Of a DNA stretch of 64,000 bases, positions 1 through 7,230 are shown in pieces (position 1 is the stretch's first letter; each line of letters begins with the position of its first letter). The stretch covers positions 7,440,001 to 7,504,000 of the forward strand of contig NZ_CP107852.1 in NCBI RefSeq assembly GCF_036346875.1. The letters are read 5' to 3'. Under the pieces are notes generated by a model. That model had not been told where the DNA came from, ran no database searches, and was given only the letters and a program-made list of their open reading frames with translations. This DNA comes from Nocardia sp. NBC_00508 (GTDB lineage Bacteria; Actinomycetota; Actinomycetes; Mycobacteriales; Mycobacteriaceae). The translations under genes and the position numbers were made by a program.

Positions 1-819
1 GGGCACCTCGAACCTGGCGAAGACTGCCTGAATCGACTGATTGGTATGGAATGCGGAGCCGCTCAGCCCGGACACGTTACCGAGCCCACCGAACCAGTAC
101 TTGATCGACTCTTTCGGAAGGATCGCGAAGCCGAGGGCTGTCGCGGCCGCACCGGTCACGGCGGCGGTCGCCGCCGCACGGTAGTCCCGGCGTACCAGGA
201 AGTACAGCACGAACGCCGCGGGCGTCAGCTTGATCGCGGCGGCGATACCGATCAGCATGCCCCGGCGCCAGCGTGGCTTGTGCGTCAGGCAATCCGCGGC
301 GACCAGCGCCATCAGCAGCAGGTTGACCTGACCGAAGTCCAGCGTCGAATGAATCGGCTCCAGCAGTAGTCCCAGCGGCGTCGCGCAGGCCGTTGCCCAC
401 ACCGCCGACCTGCGCTGCGACTCCTCCGGCCACACCCGCCGGGCGACCAAGTAGAGCGTGACGGCGAGCGCGGCCACCGAGGAGACGAAGAAGCTCAGCG
501 CGGCCACATCCCAGGGCAGCATTGCGAACGGGCCCAGCGCGAGCGCGGCGAACGGCGGATAGATGAACGGAAGACCCGCGCCGATGGTGGTCTGTGGCAG
601 CTGACCGTACATGTCGGCGCCGTGCCGCATGGCGTCGACGCCGAGCCGATAGACCTGCAGATCGATGAACCCGCCGGTGATCTCGTCGAAGGGCCAGACC
701 GGCATCAGGAGACAGAAGGCGGAGAACGCCACCGACAGGACCGGCGCCAGCCGCAACAGACGCCCGAGTCGACGGTTATGGGACATCGGCGTTTCGGCGG
801 CGGCGCTGACACTACTCAT
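1..819 (-). CDS. GT87-family polyprenyl-phosphate-mannose-dependent mannosyltransferase (partial)
   Basis: An open frame reads leftwards from an ATG at 819 and runs off the left edge, so only the N-terminal 273 residues are present. It is a polytopic membrane protein: a first hydrophobic segment lies near residues 25-45, and several more follow after residue 85. The stretches LDFGQVNLLLMAL and AAIKLTPAAF are characteristic of GT87 enzymes (PimE, Rv2181) that add alpha-1,2-mannose to phosphatidylinositol mannosides or lipoarabinomannan in the periplasm, using decaprenyl-phosphate mannose. The early FIDLQVYRLG segment fits the catalytic-Asp first loop of the family. Which of the PimE or Rv2181 roles applies cannot be decided from a partial sequence. 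It is divergent from udgX. Confidence 0.82.
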   Translation of the reverse strand, partial: MSSVSAAAETPMSHNRRLGRLLRLAPVLSVAFSAFCLLMPVWPFDEITGGFIDLQVYRLGVDAMRHGADMYGQLPQTTIGAGLPFIYPPFAALALGPFAMLPWDVAALSFFVSSVAALAVTLYLVARRVWPEESQRRSAVWATACATPLGLLLEPIHSTLDFGQVNLLLMALVAADCLTHKPRWRRGMLIGIAAAIKLTPAAFVLYFLVRRDYRAAATAAVTGAAATALGFAILPKESIKYWFGGLGNVSGLSGSAFHTNQSIQAVFARFEVP

Positions 820-987
820 CCGCGGCGACTATACCGACCTATGTCCGCTCGTTCAGTATGTGGGAGGGTCCGGTCGCGCTCGTCGCGTGAAGGCCGCGAA
901 ACCGGGTAAGCCACCGGCAGCCCGAAGCAGCGGAGGAGGTCGGCAGATGGCGGTCACAGCCCCGATCCGGGCGGGAGGCGATCGGCG

Positions 988-1617
988 ATGAAGGCGCCCG
1001 GCGCCGCGGAGTTCGTCCCCGAGGGCGCGGATCTGGCGCGCTTGCGTCAGGCAGCCTGCCACTGCCGGGGGTGCGATCTGTACCGGCACGCCACCCAGAC
1101 GGTCTTCGGCGCCGGTCCCGCGGACGCGGACGTCGTGGTGATCGGCGAGCAGCCCGGCGATCAGGAGGACGTGCTGGGACAACCGTTCGTCGGTCCGGCC
1201 GGACGGTTGCTCGACCGCGCGCTGGCGGAGGCCGATATCGACCGTGACGCGGTCTACGTGACCAATGCGGTGAAGCATTTCAAGTTCGTGGAGCGCGGTA
1301 AACGACGGATCCACAAGCAGCCGGGGCGCACCGAGGTGGTCGCCTGCTCGGCATGGCTCGACGCCGAACTCGACCTGTTGCGACCCCGGTTGGTGGTGTG
1401 CCTCGGCGCGATCGCCGCGCAGGCAGTGCTCGGCCCTTCGTTCAAGGTCAGCGCACGACGCGGCGAGGTGATCGAGGCCACGGACCATCGGGTTGTCGCC
1501 ACGGTGCACCCGTCGGCCGTGCTGCGCGCACCTGATCGCGCCGCGGCCTACGAAGCGTTCGTCGCCGATCTGCGCATCGTCCGGGCACAGCTCGGAAAAT
1601 CCACGACGGGGCGCTGA
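988..1617 (+). CDS. udgX: UdgX-type uracil-DNA glycosylase that crosslinks to DNA
   Basis: The 209-residue protein is a family-4-like Fe-S uracil-DNA glycosylase. Visible motifs are the N-terminal cysteines C24, C26 and C29, motif A GEQPGDQED at 53-61, the R-loop KRRIHK at 105-110 and motif B HPSAVLR near the C-terminus. The R-loop histidine falls at residue 109. In M. smegmatis UdgX the equivalent His109 becomes covalently bonded to the abasic sugar after uracil excision, giving a stable protein-DNA adduct. The ATG at 988 sits about 30 nt after a purine-rich GGAGG stretch and no better start is visible. It is a single gene, convergent with the flavin reductase that follows. Confidence 0.93.
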   Translation: MKAPGAAEFVPEGADLARLRQAACHCRGCDLYRHATQTVFGAGPADADVVVIGEQPGDQEDVLGQPFVGPAGRLLDRALAEADIDRDAVYVTNAVKHFKFVERGKRRIHKQPGRTEVVACSAWLDAELDLLRPRLVVCLGAIAAQAVLGPSFKVSARRGEVIEATDHRVVATVHPSAVLRAPDRAAAYEAFVADLRIVRAQLGKSTTGR

Positions 1618-1632
1618 AGGCCGGACCGGCCG

Positions 1633-3006
1633 CTACCTCCGCGCGCGGACCGCGCCGACCGCTTTGCGGGCCGCCACCAGAACCGGGTCCCACACCGGGG
1701 AGAACGGCGGCGCGTAGCCGAGGTCCAGCACCGTCATCTGCTCGACGGTCATCCGGGCGGTCAGTGCGACCGCGGCGATGTCGACGCGTTTGCCCGCGCC
1801 TTCGCGTCCCACGATCTGCACACCGAGCAGCCGGCCCGTGTGACGCTCGGCGAGCATCTTCACTGTCATCGGCTCCGCGCCCGGGTAATAGCCGGAGCGG
1901 CTGGTGGATTCGATGGTCACCGTCACGTACTGCAAGCCTGCTGCCTCGGCGTCCTTTTCGCGCAAACCCGTTCGCGCCACCTCCAGGTCGCATACCTTGC
2001 TGACCGAGGTGCCGACGACTCCGGGAAAGGTCGCGTATCCCCCGCCGAGGCCTGCCCCGATGATCTGGCCGTGCTTGTTGGCGTGCGTGCCGAGCGGAAT
2101 GTGGCGTTCGCGGCCGGAGACCAGATCCAGCACCTCGACGCAATCGCCGCCTGCCCAGATGTTCTCGTGCCCGCGCACGCGCATGGCGAGATCGGTGCGC
2201 AGTCCGCCGTGCTCCCCCAACGGCAGGCCCGCGACACGGGCCAGCTCCGTCTCGGGCCGTACTCCGATGCCGAGCACCACGATGTCCGCAGGGTACTCCG
2301 CGGTGTCGGTCACGACCGCGGTGATTCGGCCGTCGTCCCCGGTCCGGATCTCGGAGACCTCCGCATTGCCGACGACCTTGATGCCCATTCCGCACATCGC
2401 GTCGCGGACCATCGCGCCCATGTCCGGATCCAGCGTCGACATCGGCTCGGCGCCGCGGTTGACCATCGTGACGTCGTAGCCGCGCCGGATCAGGGCTTCG
2501 GCCATTTCGACGCCGATGTAACCCGCGCCGACGACTACGGCGCGGTTGCCGCGCGTCCGCTCCAGCGTCTCCAGCAGTGCCTGGCCGTCGTCGAGGGTTT
2601 GCACGCCGTGCACGCCGTCCGCATCGATGCCCGGCAGCGGTGGCCGGATCGGCCGGGCGCCGGTGGCGATCACCAGGTGGTCGTAGGCCATCCATGCCGC
2701 CACCCCGGTATCGCGGTCGCGGAAGCGAATTCGGCCTCCGGCGACGTCGATTTCGGTCACCTCGGTGCGCAACCGCAGGTCGATATCCCGCGCCCGGTGT
2801 TCCTCGGGCGTGCGAGCGATCAGGGCGTCCCGCTCGGAGACGTGGCCGCCGACCCAGTACGGAATGCCGCAGGCCGAGTACGAGGCGAACCTGCCGCGCT
2901 CGAACACCACGATCTCCAGTGCGCTCGCGTCCTTCATCCGGCGCGCCTGCGAGGCCGCCGACATCCCTGTCGCGTCACCACCGATGACGACCAGTCGCTC
3001 GCCCAT
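1633..3006 (-). CDS. FAD-dependent pyridine nucleotide-disulfide oxidoreductase, CoA-disulfide reductase/NADH oxidase type
   Basis: This 457-residue flavoprotein has an N-terminal FAD-binding GGDATGMSAA, a second Rossmann fold VVVGAGYIGVEMAEAL around residue 160, the FAD-contacting WAGGDC near residue 285 and a C-terminal dimerisation domain. A single active-site cysteine lies in SYSACGIPYW (C46 from the ATG start). That single cysteine, rather than a CxxxxC pair, groups it with CoA-disulfide reductases and NADH oxidases. It would act in the cytosol on low-molecular-weight disulfides or oxygen. An in-frame GTG at 3015 is an alternative start; the ATG at 3006 has a short AAGG upstream. Convergent with udgX. 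Confidence 0.85.
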   Translation of the reverse strand: MGERLVVIGGDATGMSAASQARRMKDASALEIVVFERGRFASYSACGIPYWVGGHVSERDALIARTPEEHRARDIDLRLRTEVTEIDVAGGRIRFRDRDTGVAAWMAYDHLVIATGARPIRPPLPGIDADGVHGVQTLDDGQALLETLERTRGNRAVVVGAGYIGVEMAEALIRRGYDVTMVNRGAEPMSTLDPDMGAMVRDAMCGMGIKVVGNAEVSEIRTGDDGRITAVVTDTAEYPADIVVLGIGVRPETELARVAGLPLGEHGGLRTDLAMRVRGHENIWAGGDCVEVLDLVSGRERHIPLGTHANKHGQIIGAGLGGGYATFPGVVGTSVSKVCDLEVARTGLREKDAEAAGLQYVTVTIESTSRSGYYPGAEPMTVKMLAERHTGRLLGVQIVGREGAGKRVDIAAVALTARMTVEQMTVLDLGYAPPFSPVWDPVLVAARKAVGAVRARR

Positions 3007-3158
3007 GGCCTTCACGCTACGTTCGGCGGGTCGGCGCCGGGCGCCGGGGCTCGGTTTCGGCGAATTTCCTGGTTGCCATGCGGTTGACCCGCCCTTAACT
3101 CACACTGATCTTCTGGCAAACGCGGTATGAGGGCAGCGTTTTCACCCGGGAGCACAAC

Positions 3159-4721
3159 ATGACCGAAACCCGATCCTCCTCCGACGACGAACGTCGGCTC
3201 GCCGAACTCGGCTATAAGCAAGAACTGGCCAGAACCTGGTCGGGATTTTCGAACTTCGCCATCAGCTTCACCATCGTGTCCATCCTCACCGGTGGATTGG
3301 CCAGTTATGGCATCGGATTGGCCAATGGCGGGCCGGTGACCATGGCCTGGGGATGGCCCTTGGTCTCGATCATGGTACTGTTCGTCGGGCTCGCCATGGC
3401 GGAGTTGGCCTCCGCGTACCCGACCTCGGGTGGGTTGTACTGGTGGGCCTCTGAGCTGGGCGGGCCGGTGTGGGGGTGGTTCACCGGCTGGTTCAACCTG
3501 ATCGGTCAGATCGCGGTCACCGCGGCGATCGATTACGGCGCGGCCATCTTCACCACCGTCGTGCTGAACGTCATCGGCGTCGACATCGGCACCGATCGCA
3601 CCGCGATCTTCCTGGTGTTCGCCGTGATCCTGGTCCTGCATGCGGTACTGAACGCGATCGGCCCGCACCTGTCGGCGGTGATCAACAACGTGTCGGCCTG
3701 GTGGCACGTCGGCGGCGTAGTGATCTTCGTCGTCGTGCTCGGGTTCGGCGCGAAGCACCACCAGAGTGTGGGATTCGTCTTCACCGAAACGGTCGACAAC
3801 AGCGCGATCGGGTTCGGTGGGGTCGCGTTCAGCTTCCTGCTCGGCCTGCTGCACGCGCAGTACACATTCACCGGCTACGACGCGTCCGCCCACATGTCGG
3901 AGGAAACGCACGATGCGTCCCGCATGGCGGCGAAGGGCATCATCAACACGATCGTCGTGTCGGCGATCGCCGGATATCTCCTCATCCTGGCGGTGACGTT
4001 CGCGATCCCGAATCTCGGCGACGCACTCGATCCGGAGAAGAACAGCGGATACCCGGTGATCTACATCCTGGAGAACTCCCTGAACGGGTTCTGGTCTGGC
4101 CTGCTCCTGGTCATCGCGGCGGTCGCGCAATTGTTCTGCGGATACGCCTCGGTGACCTCGGCCTCGCGCATGCTCTTCGCGTTCGCGCGGGACGGCGCCG
4201 TGCCAGGGGCGAAGCTCTGGTCGAGGCTTTCGGCGCGGAAGGTGCCGGTGAACGCGGTGCTGTTCATCTCGTTCTTCGCCTTCGTGCTGCTGATTCCGTC
4301 GATGTTGGTGCCGGCGGCCAACGCGCCGACCGCATACGCCGCGGCCACCTCGGTCGCGACCATCGGCCTGTACATCGCCTACGGCATTCCGATCCTGCTG
4401 CGGCAACGCCACGGCGCCCGATTCCGCACCGGCCCATGGCAACTCGGTGCGTGGTATCGCCCGGTTGGGGTGGTCGCACTGATCTGGATCGCGTTGATCA
4501 GCTGTTTGTTCATCCTTCCCACCGACGCTCGCGGCTACCCGTGGCACCCCGAGTTCACCTGGAACACCGTGAATTACGCGCCGCTGACCCTGATCGGCGT
4601 GGTGGGCGCGATCGGGATCTGGTGGCTGGTGGCGGCGCGGACCTGGTTCACCGGGCCGAAGCGGACGGTGGACGAGCCGCCCGCCGGCGAACCCGAGGCC
4701 CAGGCGCCCGCCGTCGTCTGA
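3159..4721 (+). CDS. APC-superfamily amino acid/choline transporter (ACT family)
   Basis: This is a 520-residue membrane protein with about twelve hydrophobic segments. The N-terminus GYKQELARTWSGFSNFAISF and the following TGGLASYGIGLANGGP are typical of the eukaryote-like amino acid/choline (ACT) branch of the APC superfamily, which takes up amino acids, GABA or choline-like compounds with protons. Substrate cannot be assigned. The C-terminal tail is acidic and proline-rich. The ATG at 3159 is preceded by GGGAGCACAAC. It stands alone between the divergent flavin reductase and a hypothetical gene in the same direction. Confidence 0.88.
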   Translation: MTETRSSSDDERRLAELGYKQELARTWSGFSNFAISFTIVSILTGGLASYGIGLANGGPVTMAWGWPLVSIMVLFVGLAMAELASAYPTSGGLYWWASELGGPVWGWFTGWFNLIGQIAVTAAIDYGAAIFTTVVLNVIGVDIGTDRTAIFLVFAVILVLHAVLNAIGPHLSAVINNVSAWWHVGGVVIFVVVLGFGAKHHQSVGFVFTETVDNSAIGFGGVAFSFLLGLLHAQYTFTGYDASAHMSEETHDASRMAAKGIINTIVVSAIAGYLLILAVTFAIPNLGDALDPEKNSGYPVIYILENSLNGFWSGLLLVIAAVAQLFCGYASVTSASRMLFAFARDGAVPGAKLWSRLSARKVPVNAVLFISFFAFVLLIPSMLVPAANAPTAYAAATSVATIGLYIAYGIPILLRQRHGARFRTGPWQLGAWYRPVGVVALIWIALISCLFILPTDARGYPWHPEFTWNTVNYAPLTLIGVVGAIGIWWLVAARTWFTGPKRTVDEPPAGEPEAQAPAVV

Positions 4722-4800
4722 CGCGCGCCGCTACGGCGAGGTCGGGTTCCCCGCTTTGGCATGTCGAGTTTGTCGGCGCCGGTCGCTAGGGTGTGTCGGC

Positions 4801-5508
4801 ATGGAAAGGACCGACCTGGCACGTCTTTCGCCCGCGGGGAGAATCGTGTTCCCTGGAAATCCGTGGCCAGAGGGGCACGCGATCGAGGAATTCGCGTGGA
4901 CCGGCCGCATGGACCAGGCGGGGGGCCTGTGGTTCGATCTGCATCTGCGGTCCGCGGATTACGACGCCGAATACCGGCCCGTGGACGAGAACGACATCGA
5001 CGAGGACTGGCTCTCGCCCATCGTGTGGCAGAACTATCACCGCTGCACCCTGTCGTCCACCTATTGGGGCGAGGACGAAGGCACCGGGCTGCGCGCCGCA
5101 ACGCCCGGCCGCCCCTTCCTGCTGAAATCCGAACAGCCGCAACGCCGCACCGTCGATCCGCTCCCCTTGCCCGACGCGGACGACGTCGAATGCCTGGCGT
5201 TCAATATCTACCTGCTCGGGCACGACTCGGTCGCCGACCAGGAAGTGCTGTTCACCCGCCGCGCGGACGGCACGCATGACATCGACTGGCAGGGGCGTAT
5301 CGCGCTGACCTACGCGGGTCAGGTCGAATTCCGGTACCGATTCCAGGCCCGGATACCGGGCATCACCCTGGAGTACATCCGCTTCCCCGCGGAGATCTCG
5401 GCCGACCAAGCCCATCGGCAGCTCGGCGCCGTACTCGATGCTCCCGAGCAGTTCGAACTCGGCCTCGTCGACGGGCAACCCGCCTGGGTGTCGCGACTCC
5501 GGGCCTGA
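4801..5508 (+). CDS. Conserved hypothetical protein, 235 aa
   Basis: I do not recognise the family. The protein is soluble, acidic and rich in Trp, Tyr and Asp, without signal peptide or membrane segment. It has several short beta-strand-like stretches (WFDLHLRSADYD, VEFRYRFQARIPGITLEYIRFP). Codon use is typical of the neighbours, with strong G/C at third positions throughout, so it is probably a real gene. The frame is open up to 4756, but the ATG at 4801 gives the most natural start, 79 bp after the transporter stop. It could be a phage- or immunity-type single-domain protein, but nothing in the sequence proves a role. Confidence 0.6.
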   Translation: MERTDLARLSPAGRIVFPGNPWPEGHAIEEFAWTGRMDQAGGLWFDLHLRSADYDAEYRPVDENDIDEDWLSPIVWQNYHRCTLSSTYWGEDEGTGLRAATPGRPFLLKSEQPQRRTVDPLPLPDADDVECLAFNIYLLGHDSVADQEVLFTRRADGTHDIDWQGRIALTYAGQVEFRYRFQARIPGITLEYIRFPAEISADQAHRQLGAVLDAPEQFELGLVDGQPAWVSRLRA

Positions 5509-5510
5509 TG

Positions 5511-5553
5511 CTCCCGGGCGTCGGGGCTACTGGTTGGGCGTCTGGCCCGGGAG
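5511..5553. terminator. Inverted repeat between convergent genes, possible bidirectional terminator
   Basis: CTCCCGGGC at 5511-5519 is exactly complementary to GCCCGGGAG at 5545-5553, giving a 9-bp G/C-only stem with a 25-nt loop. It begins two bases after the hypothetical gene's stop at 5508 and overlaps the last codons of the convergent carboxymuconolactone decarboxylase gene. No U-tract follows, which is common for actinobacterial terminators. Confidence 0.4.
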
Positions 5554-6018
5554 TAGGCAGACCGAGTCCAGACCGAGGACGTGGTTGAGCCGGCCGAAGG
5601 CGAGCCACGAGCCGATACTCATGCTCAGTTCGACCACTTCCACTTGGCTGTAGTGGGCGAACATGCGGCCGAAGAACTCCTCGTCGAGGTTGTGGTGATC
5701 GGTGGCGTAGCGTTCGGCGTATTCGGCGGCCAGGCGGGTGCGTTCGTCGAACGCGTCGGTGGTGCGCCAGTGCGTGACGGCGTCGGCGAATTCGGGCTCG
5801 ACCTTCTCGCCGTCGCGCTCGGTGCGCCAGTCCAGACAGAACAGACAGCCGTTGATCTGGGCGATACGCAGCCTGGCGGCCTCGAACTCGCGCAAGCCGA
5901 GCGTGCTGTGCGAATAGACCGACAACGAGAAGTTCGAGGCGGCAACTCCGATGCCTGGGACCATTTCGCCCCAGACATAGCCGATCGGGTCCTTCCCCTC
6001 GGGAATGTCGATGATCAT
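5527..6018 (-). CDS. Carboxymuconolactone decarboxylase (AhpD-like) family protein
   Basis: A 163-residue protein with the CMD/AhpD signature: the helix EFEAARLRIAQINGC followed by CLFC (C58 and C61), then the acidic and aromatic helices of the domain. The CxxC pair is the usual redox-active centre of alkylhydroperoxidase D-type members, while true gamma-carboxymuconolactone decarboxylases lack it. A peroxidase or thiol-redox role in the cytosol is therefore more likely than aromatic degradation. The start ATG (6018) overlaps the stop of the upstream reductase gene by 4 bp, so the two are translationally coupled. Confidence 0.82.
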   Translation of the reverse strand: MIIDIPEGKDPIGYVWGEMVPGIGVAASNFSLSVYSHSTLGLREFEAARLRIAQINGCLFCLDWRTERDGEKVEPEFADAVTHWRTTDAFDERTRLAAEYAERYATDHHNLDEEFFGRMFAHYSQVEVVELSMSIGSWLAFGRLNHVLGLDSVCLLPGQTPNQ

Positions 6019-7097
6019 GGGCGCTTCCTTCCGAGTTTGCCGACCGCGGGCCGCAGGGGAATGTCCAGTGCGTCATAGAGTCCGGGCTCCGCGGCCACCA
6101 GCCAGTCAATGGCGCCCACCAGGCGTCCGACGGCTGTGGCGTTACCGCCCGCGGACCGATTGCTGTCCTCGTCGGTCGCCTCGACGGTCACTTCGATGCG
6201 CGGCCGACCCTCGATGATCACCCGATGCGCCCCGGCACCGCCATCGGCGGGCGTGGGCCAGTCGGGAGCACAGGACGGATGGATGCGAGTGACATGCTCG
6301 ACGACCAGGCGCGGTTGCCCCTCGACGATTCCCTGGACCTCGAATCGCACGGCGCCCTGAGTACCCGCGACGAACTCCCCCATCGACGAGGTCGTGACGG
6401 TCGTGTCCAAGGCACGACGGTCCAGCGTCTCGCGGATGTCGTCGAGCTCGACACCGAGCGCTCTCGCCATGAGCCGAATCTGCCCGCCCCACACCGTGGT
6501 CGGCACCGACGGCGCGAGCATCGGCGGCTGGTAGTCCATCGGCTGACCCATGCCGACCAGGTAGCGCACCGAGTCCGGTTGGTCGTAGCTGGAATAGTCG
6601 AAGATCTCCTGGCACCGGATCGTGTCCACGGTGCTGCCGAGTCCACTGATCAGCAGTGGTAGCACGTCGTTGCCCCACCCGGGATCGACGCCGGAGACGA
6701 ACAGCGACCCGCCGCCTTCGGCGATCGCGGCGAGCACCGGCTGGCGCACCTCAGGCGTGGCGTTGCGCGGGTCGTACAACGCGTAGAGCGCGGGCGTGAC
6801 GACCACCGCGCCCGTGCGCAGTGCCCGCACGATGTCGGCGAGCGCGTCGTCGGGCCTGATATCGCCGGAAGCGGCATACACGACCGCTTCCGGGCCCGCC
6901 GCGAGCACACCGTCGATATCGTCGGTGGCCGCGACATCGAGCAAGTGGTCGCTGCCGCCCAGTTCGCCGGCGTCGCGGCCGATCTTGTCCGGATTGTGCA
7001 CGAGCACCCCGGTCAGTCGCAGTGCTGGGTGGGCGTCGACGGCCCGGATGGCCGCCCGGCCGACATTGCCGGTGCCCCAGACCACCGTGGAGATCAT
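6015..7097 (-). CDS. NAD(P)-binding dihydrodipicolinate-reductase-like oxidoreductase
   Basis: The 360-residue protein opens with MISTVVWGTGNVGRAAIRAV, a Rossmann GxGxxG nucleotide site at the extreme N-terminus, which fixes the ATG at 7097 as start although the frame stays open to 7355. It resembles the DapB-related proteins of actinobacteria (2,4-diaminopentanoate dehydrogenase-like) that reduce or oxidise unknown amine or keto substrates. The C-terminal half (ARALGVELDDIRETLDRR, LVVEHVTRIHPS) fits that family. It is the first gene of a two-gene operon with the AhpD-like protein and is divergent from the kinase gene. Substrate unknown. Confidence 0.75.
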   Translation of the reverse strand: MISTVVWGTGNVGRAAIRAVDAHPALRLTGVLVHNPDKIGRDAGELGGSDHLLDVAATDDIDGVLAAGPEAVVYAASGDIRPDDALADIVRALRTGAVVVTPALYALYDPRNATPEVRQPVLAAIAEGGGSLFVSGVDPGWGNDVLPLLISGLGSTVDTIRCQEIFDYSSYDQPDSVRYLVGMGQPMDYQPPMLAPSVPTTVWGGQIRLMARALGVELDDIRETLDRRALDTTVTTSSMGEFVAGTQGAVRFEVQGIVEGQPRLVVEHVTRIHPSCAPDWPTPADGGAGAHRVIIEGRPRIEVTVEATDEDSNRSAGGNATAVGRLVGAIDWLVAAEPGLYDALDIPLRPAVGKLGRKRP

Positions 7098-7230
7098 CAA
7101 TCGAGGGTAGCAAGCGCTTGGTCGGCTGTTCGGTGTTCTCCGAAAGCACTCGGAGAACTGATCCTCGCCCACTCCGGATTCCGCGGCCGAACGGGCGGTT
7201 CGCGAACCGTCGCGGCGATACGATGCCCCC

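Noticed and set aside
1448..2695. Long minus-strand frame of 415 codons overlapping the flavin reductase
   Set aside because: It is the antisense or out-of-frame shadow of the real gene, with Arg/Gly/Pro-rich composition and no motif.
3012..4547. 511-codon minus-strand frame opposite the APC transporter
   Set aside because: Composition is typical of high-GC antisense (Arg, His, Asp, Gln rich), and the plus-strand transporter has clear family motifs.
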